Source of the DNA: Vermamoeba vermiformis | Lineage: Eukaryota > Tubulinea > Echinamoebida | Direction: 5' to 3' | Assembly: GCA_045837725.1 (NCBI GenBank) | Contig: JBEWZL010000203.1 | Location: forward strand, 1-64,000 | Length of the DNA: 64,000 bases | In this document: positions 47,122 to 59,488 of the stretch, one piece after another | Numbering within the stretch: the stretch's first letter is position 1 | How the letters are laid out: each line of letters begins with the position of its first letter | Made by a program: the position numbers and the translations under genes | The notes under the pieces: generated by a model | Database searches by the model: none | Told to the model about the DNA's origin: nothing | Seen by the model: only the letters and a program-made list of their open reading frames with translations

Positions 47122-48718
47122 TTATTTCTGGTTGTTTTTTCTTCGAAATAATTCTTTTAATTCTCGTGGAAAATTGATAGCGACACCAGGACAAGACACG
47201 TGTGATAAAATATTGTACCAGATCTCTAAGGGAAGAAGAGCTAGAAAACTGTCCGTATGCCAATATATAACGCATACTAATGACTTGCCACCTAATACTA
47301 CGTCATCTTGATTCTTTTTGTTGAGAATTAATTGCGGATGTGGCTTTTTTTCGTACTCGTATTCTCTCGGAATAACATCGATTAATGCTCTATTTGTCTT
47401 CATAATCTCGTTAGTATAGTAACCAACTCCAGATATATGCTTAGTGATTGCTAATACGTTCAATCCCGTGTTAAATTTCAAGCCTTCAAAGAACGGAGCC
47501 ACATCCGCATTGTTCATTCGCTCGTTATGCGATAAATATAGCTTCTTTAAGGTATTGTTAACTCTCATAGCTTCGCCTAGATTAATGTATCCTTGAGAAG
47601 TTATATTTTTGCCTTGAATATCAAGCCTGGTCAAAGTTGAATTTTTTTTGAGCGAATCTGCTATTAAGGCTAGATCTTGGAAAGGACTCGATATGCTGGC
47701 CGATGCTAATGATACGAGTGATGTATTATGCTCTATAATCTCTGCGACATATTGTTCAGACATGCTCTCATTCACCATAGATAATTGCGTCAAATTTTTG
47801 CTTTTTTTGATCCCATCCGCGATCGGACCAAAATGTTGGTCTTTAATTCCTGTTCCTAATAGCGATAGCCGCTTGATATTTCCATTTTTGGTAAGTAGGT
47901 CTCCAAGTGGTTGAAAATTGGGTCTCTCGACAGCCGAGTCATTGATCAAATCTGAAATGATCAGATCCGTTATTGAACTGTTGAGTAATTGGCTTGTAAA
48001 TGCACTTAAATTACGGTAGCTTATTCTATGTAATTCCATAGTATATATTTGCTTTTTGCAAATGACTTCGAGAAGCGGTTGGATCACATCTGAAATTGTT
48101 TGCATACATTCTGAAATCTTGAACGCATTGATACTAGTGTTCTTATATAATGCGTTGCTTAGCGATCCAAAATGAGCTCGTTGCATATTAATATCGGCTA
48201 TATTGCTCATATTAAACGGAAATTGAATTTCCAATCTGGTTATGGATTTGCTTTTTTCGAGCAGTTTTAGAACTTCGCCGCTGATTGTTGAAATACATCC
48301 TACCAGTACTATAGTCTTAATATTAGTATTCTTATTGATTCTATCTGCCACGATTTTCCAATCGCTCTCTTTGTAGTCGCCAGATTCCAACAAAAATAGC
48401 AATTTTTGCACCAATTCCGATCGATCTATTGCATCAAATAATTGTTTAATATATTTCCTAGAATATCTAAGGCAATCTACTTCGGTCACGTTGATTTTAA
48501 AGCTGATATTTTTTCGTAAATTATTTAAAATATCAGTCTCATGTGCAGCTTCAACGACCTGTACAATATTTCATATTATTAATAAATAATTATAAGATTA
48601 ATTTAAAATAATTAATCGTGTTAATTTAATGAAAAAATTGTAGATCCGGTTTGGTCTTTACCTTTTGCTCCGCAGCATTGTTGCTTTGCTTGAATAAATT
48701 CGATATAAATCCTATCAT
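47122..48718 (-). CDS. RNI-type leucine-rich-repeat protein with C-terminal F-box-like motif
   Basis: Two exons: MIGFISNLFKQSNNAAEQK (48718 to about 48662), and a long exon from about 48560 to the stop at 47122, about 500 residues in all. The body has 28-29-residue ribonuclease-inhibitor-like LRRs, e.g. NIKRLSLLGTGIKDQHFGPI, NLTQLSMVNESMSEQYV and NTLKKLYLSHNERMNNADV. The last 45 residues carry LLPLEIWYNILSHVSCPGV, which looks like an F-box (LPxEIxxxIL), unusually at the C-terminus. LRR/F-box proteins usually have the F-box first. The long exon lacks introns, unlike its neighbours. It is probably an intracellular protein-binding adaptor. Confidence 0.75.
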
Positions 48719-48982
48719 TATGCTTCACTATTTATATGTGCTCGTGGTCTTCACATTGTTCTGCTTTAGCAAATTAAGCTCTGACAAACTTTGATACTTG
48801 AAGAGAAACAATAAAGGCCAAATGAAGTCATGCCACTGTATAATATACTAACGTGGATACTAAAATGAGTTAATCGCATTATGATCGCGAAATACGCAAT
48901 AGAAGAATTAAAGATCCGGATAAAATAATGTTGACTCGTCTTTACAAAAAGATTTCTTATTATAATGCTCATTATATTATAG

Positions 48983-50530
48983 CTACATGTGTACACTATC
49001 TACGCAATCAGCCTGATCAATCTTCGTATGTTGCAGAAAATCCAGCAGATCTTCAACACGTGCGCGGTTAACTCCAAAATCTCCTCTGCCAAGTCGTGCT
49101 TGCGCTTGAATTTCAATCGCTACTTGTTTGTCTTTCGTACAACTTAAGCGGAAGAACGTATCGTCGGGGAAAGCGAACCTATAGGAAGCGAATATTATGA
49201 AATTTCCAAAAAAGGCAAAAAAAGATCCGCCTTAAAAAGATGGACGGAAGCCAAAAAATGCAGGAAAATTAGAATAAGGTTGTATCTATATACGATATTA
49301 ACGTACATTTTGGTTAAAGTCCTCCAGCGAATGAATTTTTCGTCCTTTGACGTGGCAATTAAAGTTGAAAGGCTTGATCTGTCGAAAAACGCGTCGATTG
49401 CTTTAGCCATTGTTTGAACATCAGTTCTATATACAGGCATTGCCAATCCTACATATTAATCGTCAATAACAATCCAACCCCAAAAGTTTTGTAACGAGAT
49501 CGGATTTCGAAAATTGTTCAATTTGTTTTAGAACGCCTTAAATATACTTGATAATTACCTTCTGCGTTAACAGAGTTATTATAAGCCAATCTAATGCAGT
49601 TTGTCGTCAGTTTGCATTGAGTAGGAAACCCATCTCCAGGAGTTTCATAAGCGGCGCCAAGCATGTGCGTCAAAACCAATAAAAACACCCAAACTGTGAA
49701 GAATCCGTTTACTATAGTCATAGGTACCTATAAGACCATCATTTAATTAGTAAAGTGATTAAATTTTAAAGCGGATCCCGTTGATGTTGCTACGGGACCA
49801 AAATACCCAAAATACTTTGAATAGAGTCTCGTTAATAAGGCGAGTTCACTATAATACTTACCCTAAATCGCTTTTTCTTCTCAAAACTATGCTCGTCTTT
49901 GATAAATACGGCTATTTAAGGAAACAAAGTTAGTTTCAATTTTCGATCGGGATCTATCATTGCAATAATTATTGCTCGATATCGAGCCTATTATTATTAT
50001 AGGATATTTTAAATTATTAAGATCTTAGTATTACCATGAAAATGGATGCCAGCCAAAGCCACCAAAATAACTGATGAAATTAGACCTACGACATGTCCCC
50101 ACGACACGGCAAAATAAAACTCCATAATTCCCAGTACCTATCATATATTAATATTGTTAATATTAATTTAAATACTTATAGTAAGACGTATCAATAATCA
50201 CTGCGATCCAAAAGAACAAAAACGAAAAATTGCAATAAATTGGGAATCAAATGGCATATTATTTCCATAAATAAATCTTCTTATAGTACATGTTAAATTA
50301 TCCGTATTAATTAATCATTTAATTATGACGCAAGAATTAATTTTGCTAGATCCCAAAACTAAAAAATATTTTGCAAGTTTGACACTTACCAATTGAATTA
50401 TTAATAACGCAACAAAAGTGTATCCGATTTTGCCTATTCTTCTAGTATATAAACTGCTTTGAAAGCCGAATCCGTGAGGACCAACACTGCGCGTTTCTTT
50501 TACTAGCGGCTGCTTCTCACCTCTATGCAT
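48983..50530 (-). CDS. Membrane protein with DUF1499 domain
   Basis: About six exons. MHRGEKQPLVKETRSVG precedes TM1 (IGYTFVALLIIQLV), TM2 (WGHVVGLISSVILVALAGI) and TM3 (IVNGFFTVWVFLLVLTHML). Then a DUF1499-like domain: CKLTTNCIRLAYNN in the place of the C-x-PNCV signature, a middle helix (DVQTMAKAIDAFF), and the diagnostic block FAFPDDTFFRLS with ARLGRGDFGVNRARVEDLL. DUF1499 proteins are found in bacteria, plants and algae without a settled function. The multi-TM and DUF1499 arrangement resembles bacterial membrane versions. Stop at 48983-48985. Exact exon ends around the second and third TM were not all checked. Confidence 0.7.
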
Positions 50531-50874
50531 TTTAAATATATAAATATCAATAAAACATTAAGTACTGCCTATTGTGGTGATAAATGTTAATTTTAAGGCG
50601 GAATAACAGAACAACCTTTCGAATGACTTTTCAGTCAGATCGGATCTGAAATAAACGAATCGAAAACGCGTTAGCATTGATTCAATTACAGTGTAGTAAT
50701 CTAGTGCTTGTTTTTTCATATCCATTAGCCGATCCGCACATGTTTTAAATAGGATCCAAATTTTTTTGCCAGATTGAACTAATTAAATTCTATTTTATTT
50801 ATAAATAAGTACTAATAATATCAATATACGGCTAAAATATCAATAACAATATTTGCCCTCGTGCTTATTTCTCA
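50531..50874. other. Intergenic gap
   Basis: About 340 bp, AT-rich. No gene seen. Confidence 0.4.
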
Positions 50875-53800
50875 ATGTACACAATGTCAGTGGCGGTGCG
50901 TCCAAATATCTCGGGACTGTACATTTCTTCAGCCTTGGCTGGCGGCACGACAAAAGTACCTATGGGACAATACATTAATAACCTATAATTCAAATAATAT
51001 AGAGATAGTAGTGTGAGTTACCTTCGCACGTGGCGCGGCACAAAAAGCGATAGACGTAGTGACCTTCCCACAACAACGATTTGAAGGCCTCAGCGCGCTC
51101 ATCACGCAAGTTCTGATGTTCGTACCACTGGTACTCGTGATAGACGCGCGTCGTGTAGGGATTGTAGTTGTTTTGCTCGTTGCGATTGATCACTTCTTCT
51201 TGAGTCTCGCCCAATTCTGTGCCTATATTTGGCAATTGCTGTTAGTGCCAAGGAATTTTTTCACGGTTTCGAAAAAAAATATCCCGCTAACACATTTCAA
51301 AAGATGTAATTACGAGCAACGAATTTAGCCGTATATGTGAAATTTCAATTTGGGGTTTGTATGAAATGGTTTCTTACCTTTGAGCGAAGAGTTAACAATC
51401 TCAAGGCCAGCAGGCAACTTGTCAACGAGAGCCACGTGATATCTGCGCGAGGTGGTGGTCATCGTGATAATGACACGCACCTTCTTGCCGAGCTTGAAGT
51501 GCCAGTTTCCGATCGCGTCTTTAGTCACGTGACTAGCGCTGTCAACACCTTCGTAAGTACGTGTCAACTTGAAGCCGTAACAAGCAGCCTTCAAACGCAA
51601 ATCTTCCGGAGCGTAGTTCATAGCCAAGCGGAAGTACAATCGACCAGGGCCTTCCTTCGTCAAGATCAGATCCGTGTCGCCGAGTTCGTGCAGCAATCTC
51701 ATCGGCACGTTAATGATGTTCGTGTCCGTCGTGCGGCCCTTGTAGCTCTGTTCGCCTGCAAAGATCTCGCCGAGCCAGACTTGCGTGTTGAAATTGGGTT
51801 CGTCCTTTTCGTAGATTGCGAAGTACTTGTCCAAAGCAACCAAAATGAAGCAGTTTTCTTGCGTGTTGTTCCAACGACCAGCCTTACGATGTGCCAAAAG
51901 ACCCTTGGCGATCTTGGGAATGATCGAGTTTTGTTGGTCCACGGTCAAGAATGCCTCAAGCAAGATACCATCAGTTCTGCGGTCAGAGTGCAACATGACG
52001 TATTTGCCTTCTTGATCGCCAAATTTGGTAATAAAGTTGGCTGTCTCGGCGGTTTCGTTCGATCTGTTCTTCAAGAACTGCGAAAAAAAAAAATAATGAG
52101 TTTCTATTGATTTTCTGAGCTACTAATAGTTACGTACCATCAAGATCGTGTCAATGACTGAACGAGTGTCTTTGCTGGAGTCAATGCTCATGGCCATCAT
52201 CAACCAGCCCAAGGCCTCCATGGTGACACCGTCATTACCGGCAGTCTTGTAAAGGCTCTTAGCAAGGCTGACAACGTCCTCACCGAGCTTGTGGCGCACA
52301 TAGTACGAATACGCCAACAGCGAGCGCTTGCTGTACTGACTCATCCACCAGTAGTACTGGTTCAAGAAGTTTTCCAAAGTCTTCAAGAACTGATGAGCAC
52401 GTGACAAAAGGTCCTTGTCAACAGTGACACCTACAAATTAAAATGATTAGAAAATCGTGAAATTTCGTTATAACCTTGTGCTCAATATTCATACCTTTTT
52501 CGATGGACTTGGCCAAACAATTGGTCACGTGGACGGACAAGAAAGGATCCGGCAAACGCCAGTAATAGACGGGACGAGTCCAGAAATAGAATCCTCCCTT
52601 CGCATAACTCTTGAAGTCAGTGTTCTCTTGACGCTTCACCAACTCTTTCAGTTGTTCTCTGAGTTGCAACAAGAGCTCCAAGTTGGAAGGCAAGTCGGGC
52701 ACATTGAACGATTGCAAGACGTCCTTCAAGGCCACAATACCGAGAATTCTTGAAGCCAGTTGTTCGGAGCAGTCAAACTGGTACTTGTACAAGTAGAGCA
52801 CGGCGTCGGTGAGCGATTGCAAGATAGTTGAACTCGTTGAAACCTCGAGACCACCGAACTCTTTGTAGGTGCCCTTGGGTGCCTTGATCGGTTGGAACAC
52901 AACGGTCTTGTCGTTGATGTCACCATAAGCTATAACATCACATTAGCACTCAGAACATTCGCATTATCAGATCAACACGTACTAGCAAAGGCTTCAGTAG
53001 TGGCAGGAGTCCAGACAGGCAATGAGATTTCGGCGGCGTCAGAGAAATCATCGCTCGAAGCGACAATCTGGAAGCGAGCAGTGCCTGCAAATTTAGTCTC
53101 GACAGGAATGAACACCGCTGCTCTTCTCAACGCAGGGATCTTCACACTGCAAAATAAATACATTAGCCGTGAAAAATTGGCGAGATATTTTCACTTACGT
53201 GTAACCACCAGTGAAGTCAGCACCAAATCTGGCATTGGTGCAACGAGCAGCCACACGAACGGACAAATCAGCGTCAGTCTGATTTTGCAAAACAACGCTG
53301 CATTGAGCCTTGTCGCCGAAGTTCAAGAAGCGAGGGAACGAAGGACGAACCATAAAAGGCAATTGAGCAATGACCGTGGACTCGCCAATACCGAACTGGC
53401 GCTCAGTGGCAGCAACAGCCCAAATGCGGTATCTTGTCAATGAATCCGGCAACTTGAAATCTACTGCCAATTTGCCATGTTTGTCGGTCACGCACGAAGG
53501 TGAGAAGTTAGCAATTGCACTGAAATTGCTGCGGACTGTGATGGCGCTGTCATCTGCGCCGCCCTCTTCTTCGGGTGCCATTGGCGCGGCCATGTCTTCA
53601 TCGTCCATCATCATGTCCTTCGACATCTCTCTCTCCCTCTCTTCTTTTTTATCCCTCATAGGGGCTGCCTTGCTTCTAGAGGAGAAGGCTGATTCTTTCT
53701 TCATTTTAGATTTTCTCATCTTCATCTCTTCCTTTTCTTCTTCTACTTCCTCTTTTTCAGCTTGTGGGGCATTTTCTTTCATCTTAAGCAAGTCTTCGGC

Positions 53801-56800
53801 GCTACAACAACGGTTATTAACCTTTCCATTACCTAGTTTCAAAACTTTAGCGTACCTAATTAACAACACGGCGCTGCGCAAGTAGGTGAAGCCAACACCA
53901 ACAGAGCGGTGCTTGTAGAAGAAAGCCAGTGGATCGTCGATGCTGTAACCAGTCAAAGCCAACACACTTTCATCAACGACAACAACACAAACTATGCAAT
54001 TAAGTTAGTAAGAAATTACGCAGACAGGTCTTGACTGTACCTTCGCTGTTTGCAACGGGCTTTGAGCTGGCGTCTTTGACTTCCACTTCAACACGGGCAT
54101 CAGCTCCAGGCTTGTACGAAGGTCGCGATGGCTTGACGTCAACATGCAACACATCAGACTTGTTTCTGATGGAGATGTTTGCAAGACCTTTCGCGAACGC
54201 AGGACGAGGTGGGGAAGTCAAATCAAGAGCGCCGGAGTTGAGGGCACGAGGGGACGCTCCCATCAAATCCACTTGAATCTGCGCGTTAGGCTGCCAGTCC
54301 TCCTTGATAGGGAACTTCAACACGACTGAGTCATCATCGATTCTGAAGCGCTGAGTGTGCACAATGCCCTCGCACAAGATGCTCAATAAACCTTCCGCAG
54401 GCTTGATTGGAGATTGAACCAACAGTTCTCCCTCCGTTTCGCCGTCGAATGGCGAGTAAGCTTGCTTGTCAGGGATAATGGTAGCGACCTCTTGAGAGAC
54501 TTTCACAATCTTGGGAGCAGTGGCTGCTTTACCTCCTGACACGTTGAATGTAACGATCGTCTCGTTCTTACGCTCTATAAAAAGGATTAGCAAATACTCC
54601 TTAACAATAGTACTAATCCATCTTTGTACGTACTGTTCTCGTCAACGGTGATAAACTCGAAAGTGTATTTGCCACCACGTGCAGGGAAGTATTCGTACAC
54701 GACAGGCTCGGCCTTGGATACCAATTTAACCAGCTTGGTCTCAGTCTTGTTGACTTCTTTAGTCAAACCATTGGCGTCTATCCAAAGTATAGCATTAGCA
54801 AGCGAGATTAAAAATAGCAAAATAAGAATTTTAGCGACTTACCCTTTTCATCAGCGACCCAGTTGCAAGTCTGTTTGATCCAGAAGTTGGTTCCTACAAT
54901 TGCCTTGCCGTCAATGTCGGTGACAATAATCTCCATCGGGAACAGGTCCTTGGGCTTGCCGTAAGATCTCTTCATGTTGACACCAATGTAACGAGACGAA
55001 GGGTGCAACAAAAAGCTTAATCAAATATTAAAATATTGCCGAGTAGTGAAGTGTCATGCGAGCAACGTACCTTGTAGCAGTTTCGCGGGTTTGATAGTTC
55101 AAATCAGTGATGGAAGCAACAGCCTTCAAGCTCTTTGGATGCGGCAGAGTACCCTTGTAGCACACCTTGATCTCGTGCTCACCATTGCCATCAGTCTTTG
55201 CTGACCAGGCGCCCGTGGGCACCCCAGGCCCCCCAGAGGGGGCCGGCCCGGACCGGCGGGGGGCCGACCAGGTCGTCTGAACTCTTCAACCTTGAAGGTG
55301 TGCGTGTAATACTCGTTTGTCGAGACCACTCTAAAGGCCACTTGAGCCTCGCCGAGGTTCATGTTGTCTATATTCAAGTTCGTTAATATTCTGTGCCGAA
55401 TAATAAAAATGATTAATTGTACGTACCCGGCAAACTGAGCTTAAGATCAAATGCACCATACTCGTTGAACTTGAGCGTGCCCTTGGAAATTTCAGCGCCA
55501 CGTGGGTCCTTGAACGAGTACTCGATGTCGCCAGAAGCAAACTTGGGAACAACGCGCATCTTCTCGTCGCGACCGACACGGCGTGCAAAGCCCTTAATGA
55601 AGACCTCTTCCTTGGGTCTGTAGAGCTTTCGGTCGTCAAATACAAACCAATTGAACGTGTCAAAGCTGTTACGAGTGTAATCAATGGGCGTGAAAACTAC
55701 GTCATTGTCGAGCGAGCACATGACAACTCCCTTGGGTGCAGATCCAAACTTTTCAAACAACTTGATGCCGTCATCGTTGGTTGTACCTAAATGGAAAGTT
55801 AGCCTCCGATACCACCGTTAAAGTCAATGTAACACTTACCAGAGCAGCTGTTAGGAGCAAGGATCTTGGCCTTAGGCACGGGCTTGCCATCGACGAGTTG
55901 AGAGGCCCAAACAAGCATGTCGCCATTGTGCGTGGAATACAAAGTATCTACGCACATACGAGTGCATTGGACCCACGAGAACAACTTAATATGATAATCC
56001 TCGTATTTGTCATAGTAGTTCTTGTGGAACACTCTCCAAGCAGACTCAGTGGGCTCAACTTTGACCACGAGTTGACCAAGATTCTCTTTCGGGTGTTGCA
56101 AAAACTTTTGAAGGTCGATCAAGATCTGCTTGGGAACGCAAGGCTCCACACCAGTCTTAATGACTTCGTTGTGCACGACTTTGCCAAACCGAGAGAGCTT
56201 TTCGCTTTTCGAACGATTGTTAAACGCGGCGGCGACCTGGAAGTACTGAGAAGGCTCCACTTGATATACTTTGACCTTAAGTTCAGTGTACCCAACTACG
56301 ATTGGAGTGTAAGTGGGATGAACTGAGGGGTCAAGCACAGTCAAATGAGATGGACCAGCTGAAAATACGCGTTAGTTATGATTCATAGCTGTGCTCTTTA
56401 TGAATGCTTACTTAATGAATCGTAGCCAGGACCCACGGACAGTCTATAAGTGTCGTTCTCGGTAAGTTTTTGGCCGTAAACGTCCTTCAATTCTCGACCA
56501 ACAACGACAGTGTAGTCCGTATTGGGCTCACTATCATTCTCAATAATCAACGAAGTGACGTTCAGTTTCAAGCCGAAGCTTCCTCCCGGCATGATTACTG
56601 TTTGTGAAGTATTCGAAGAATTATTGTCCAACTTGAAAGTAGCGTTCTTCAATGGAGGCTTGACGGTGATCAACTTTTCATTGAACGTGCGGTAGTCAAT
56701 GGGATTGGTGAAATAGATTCTCCAAGTAGAGCGAGGGTGGAAGACAGGGTGATAAGGTTGAATAACACTAACAAAAATATTAATTATTAAGGTCGGCTAC

Positions 56801-59087
56801 GAGGAGTTAGTTAACGTACCCAAACTTGGGATAAGTGGTGAACGAGAAACTTTGACCAGTCGCAATAAGAGGTCCTTCAGCAGATGGGACATTGTTCAAC
56901 GCACAAGTGTAAGATGAGTTTGGCGACAAGTCCTTACTAAACTCAAATCCGAAGTACGTGTTGCGATTGATCTCGTTAGTGTCAATACCATATTCTTCCA
57001 ATCGTTTAACTAACTTTTCTTGCTTCAATAGCTTAGGAGTAGCACCGCCAATACTAATACATAAAATGAGCTAACAGCCATACATAGTAATTGGGTTAAA
57101 CGACTTACCTGAGGCACTTGAACACCTTTTCTACGTCAATTCGTTGATCGTAGCACACAGCTATAGTAGGGTTCAAGCAGTCCACGGTCTGTGTGTATAA
57201 AGATCTGCCGCTTTCCCAATGGTTCTTGGAAAAGTTAGAAAGGTAAATGACCTTGTTGATGATTGGCGTATTGGTTGTGAATTGAAATTGGAAGTCTGAG
57301 GCCAAAACACCGTTCAGCTGTGACTTGACGCCCTTAGCCACCTTCACTTCGTAATTGATAGCAAATGGGAATCGTCCTTCAGCTTCAAATTGCACAGTTT
57401 CGGTGCCCTTCCAAACGAATCGGCCAGGAGGTCTCGGGGTAATGGTAACGATATCAACTGTAAGATCATTAGATTAACTGTAATGAGTATTTAATATCGA
57501 TCTACCCCGTACCTTCTTTCAGTTCTTCGAGGCCAGTAAGAGGTACCATCGGCTGATTGAAAGTGATTGACATTGTGGTCACGGGGTGGTTGAGACTTCC
57601 CTGAGGCGTGTAACGAAGAGCCTTCAACTCTCCAGCCTCGGTCTTGGCCAACTTCTTGGCGGCCTCAATGTCAATAATCTCCTCCGGCATAACTGTATGA
57701 AATCAGTTTCTAGTCGATTTTTCACGGTCCAAAACTTACCCTCAGGTGGTGGCGGGAACGGCTGGTTAATTCTTTCACCAGTCTTAGGAGCCTTCAACGA
57801 CGTTTCTATAGTGGCATATTAATAAGGTGCTATACAATTTGTGTTTCATTTTCACGTACCTCTCATCGCGAAGTTCTTCTCATCGCCCTCTTCGCTCTTA
57901 ATCGGTTCAGCTCTGCTCAACAACTTTTCAACAGCCTCTTTCGCTAATGATTGAGCGGGCTCGCTGGGCTTCTCTTCGGGCTCTTCTTCATCCGCGTTGT
58001 CTTGTTCAGCAGCGGCTTGAGCTTCCAATTTCTTGGCTTCTCGTGCATCCACTTCAGCGAATCCAACAACGAAAGGAACCGATTCAGTTTCTAAATAGTA
58101 ATTAATATTAATAATGCATCGTAGGGTAGTTTGCACTTGTATTTACGTACCAGGCAAGTCTTCAGGCTCTTCTTCGCTGACTTCATCGTCATCTCTGCGG
58201 GGAGATTTAATGTTATCATCAGTAACGACAACAAAGGCTGATGTTTTCAAGTTTGGATCTATAATACACGTTAGTATGAATAAGAGAACGGACTGAGATT
58301 ATTTAGCGGCAGTAAGGAACTCGATCGAGCTTTCATAATTACCTTGAGTTCCAAAACGCGAAGAAACCTTCAAATTATCGTGCTTATTCTTGTCCTTATC
58401 CTCAACAGTATTGGTGTTATTATCGGAAGGAGCTTAGCCGTTTTGAGGTCTCCGTATTGGATCTTGAGCTGCAGTTGTCCGTTAACCGAATCTTTCTTAT
58501 TAGGACGAGCTGAAAGAGGGAACCAGCTGTCGATGATTTCAGTGCTTTGTAACAACTCATTGTTGAACTTGATCGTTACTTGGCCCTTTAACACTCGTTA
58601 GAATTAATCATGAAAATTGGATGTGGTAGGCACTTACCATAAATTTATCGGCGAGAATCTTTTGCTTATGCCAGACACTAGCTTGAATACCGACAAATTT
58701 GCTTTGGCCGACATCACTGAAAACGGTTATCAATTAAAATGTTCACCAAAATAAATTAATTTTCATTTGGACTTACAAAGTGATAGTTTCATCCCATTGA
58801 GGGTTGCCCGCCTTCTTTATAACCTCTACAATTATAGAAAAATTACTGGTTAATAATCTAGGCACCTCAATACCGCAACGGTCGGATTTTGAAAAACTAC
58901 TTACTGGTCAAACGAGGCGTTCCAATGGCTTTACCCGCCTCATCCAACAGCGTCAATACTACATATGCATCGGACTTGGCCTTAACAAGGTCCTTTCCAG
59001 ATACAACTGCGTAAACCCATTAGCCAACCGCAAATCCAGATTTAACATTTATTTACCTGAAACACGTAGTTGGCTTGCCTTCTCCAT
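50875..59087 (-). CDS. C2 domain fused to bacterial-type alpha-2-macroglobulin
   Basis: About 30 exons, roughly 2,000 residues. It starts MEKASQLRVSVVSGKDLVK with no signal peptide: a C2 domain (AYVVLTLLDEAGK, NPQWDETITL, SVWHKQKILADKFMG). A Glu/Ala-rich linker follows (about 58.2-57.9 kb). SbsA-like and MG domains of the bacterial macroglobulin type come next (SLNHPVTTMSITFNQPMVP; RKLYRPKEEVFIKGFARR; YYTHTFKVEEFRRP). A Lys/Glu/Met-rich insertion lies at 53.56-53.80 kb, where a bait region should be, just before SAITVRSNFSA. A thioester-type CxEQ motif is present as YQFDCSEQLASRIL at about 52.77 kb, with alpha-helical toroid repeats after it. Macroglobulins trap proteases; a form lacking a secretion signal suggests a cytosolic or unconventionally secreted trap, tied to membranes by C2. 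The reading is broken by a GC-rich patch at about 55207-55275. Confidence 0.82.
55207..55275. other. GC-rich patch interrupting the macroglobulin gene
   Basis: About 69 bp of over 80% G+C in an otherwise balanced exon, rich in short inverted repeats (runs of CCCCCC, GGGGG and CCGG). On the minus strand it follows the codons for EEFRRP and precedes AKTDGNGEHEIKV, and the two sides are in different frames. Relatives have about 100 residues between these blocks. It is either an assembly scar standing in for lost sequence or a real insertion. Confidence 0.6.
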
Positions 59088-59488
59088 GTTTCTTTAAAAT
59101 GAATACACTGATTTCGATTCAACCTTTTATGACCAGAATTCACAGCCAAAAATAGATCCCTTTGTGACGTTTACCTACGATTTTTTCTTTGAAGCAAAAC
59201 GAAACGTTATTAGTGATTGCGTGTGGCACTAACTACAATTGCTGCGACATTGCATGAATTGAGTTTGTCTATGAGCAATCAACGTGCTGACGATAAAAAT
59301 AAACGGATCAAAACCTCGATCTGCTGCTCTTTCGCATTTGCTCCTTGAATAATAATATAGCATATTATTATAATATTTGTAATTTAGTTTGAGCCTAGAA
59401 CGTGGTGGGTTTTGATTAAATTTTGTGTTTGTTTGGCATTAATTTTCGTCGCGTAATTTCTTGCAATTATTTAATTAAACCTCGCACA
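59088..59488. other. Divergent promoter region
   Basis: Shared upstream region of the C2-macroglobulin gene (minus) and the four-TM gene (plus). AT-rich, with no gene. Confidence 0.4.

Noticed and set aside
28720-50650. Recurring TCGGATCT/AGATCCGA words in non-coding DNA
   Set aside because: Several copies (e.g. near 28724, 45661, 46122, 50639), but the word is short and flanks do not match; not enough to call a motif without counts.
51337-52110. 257-codon plus-strand ORF opposite the macroglobulin exon
   Set aside because: It is a mirror of a long exon whose minus-strand frame matches the macroglobulin fold; no independent domain.
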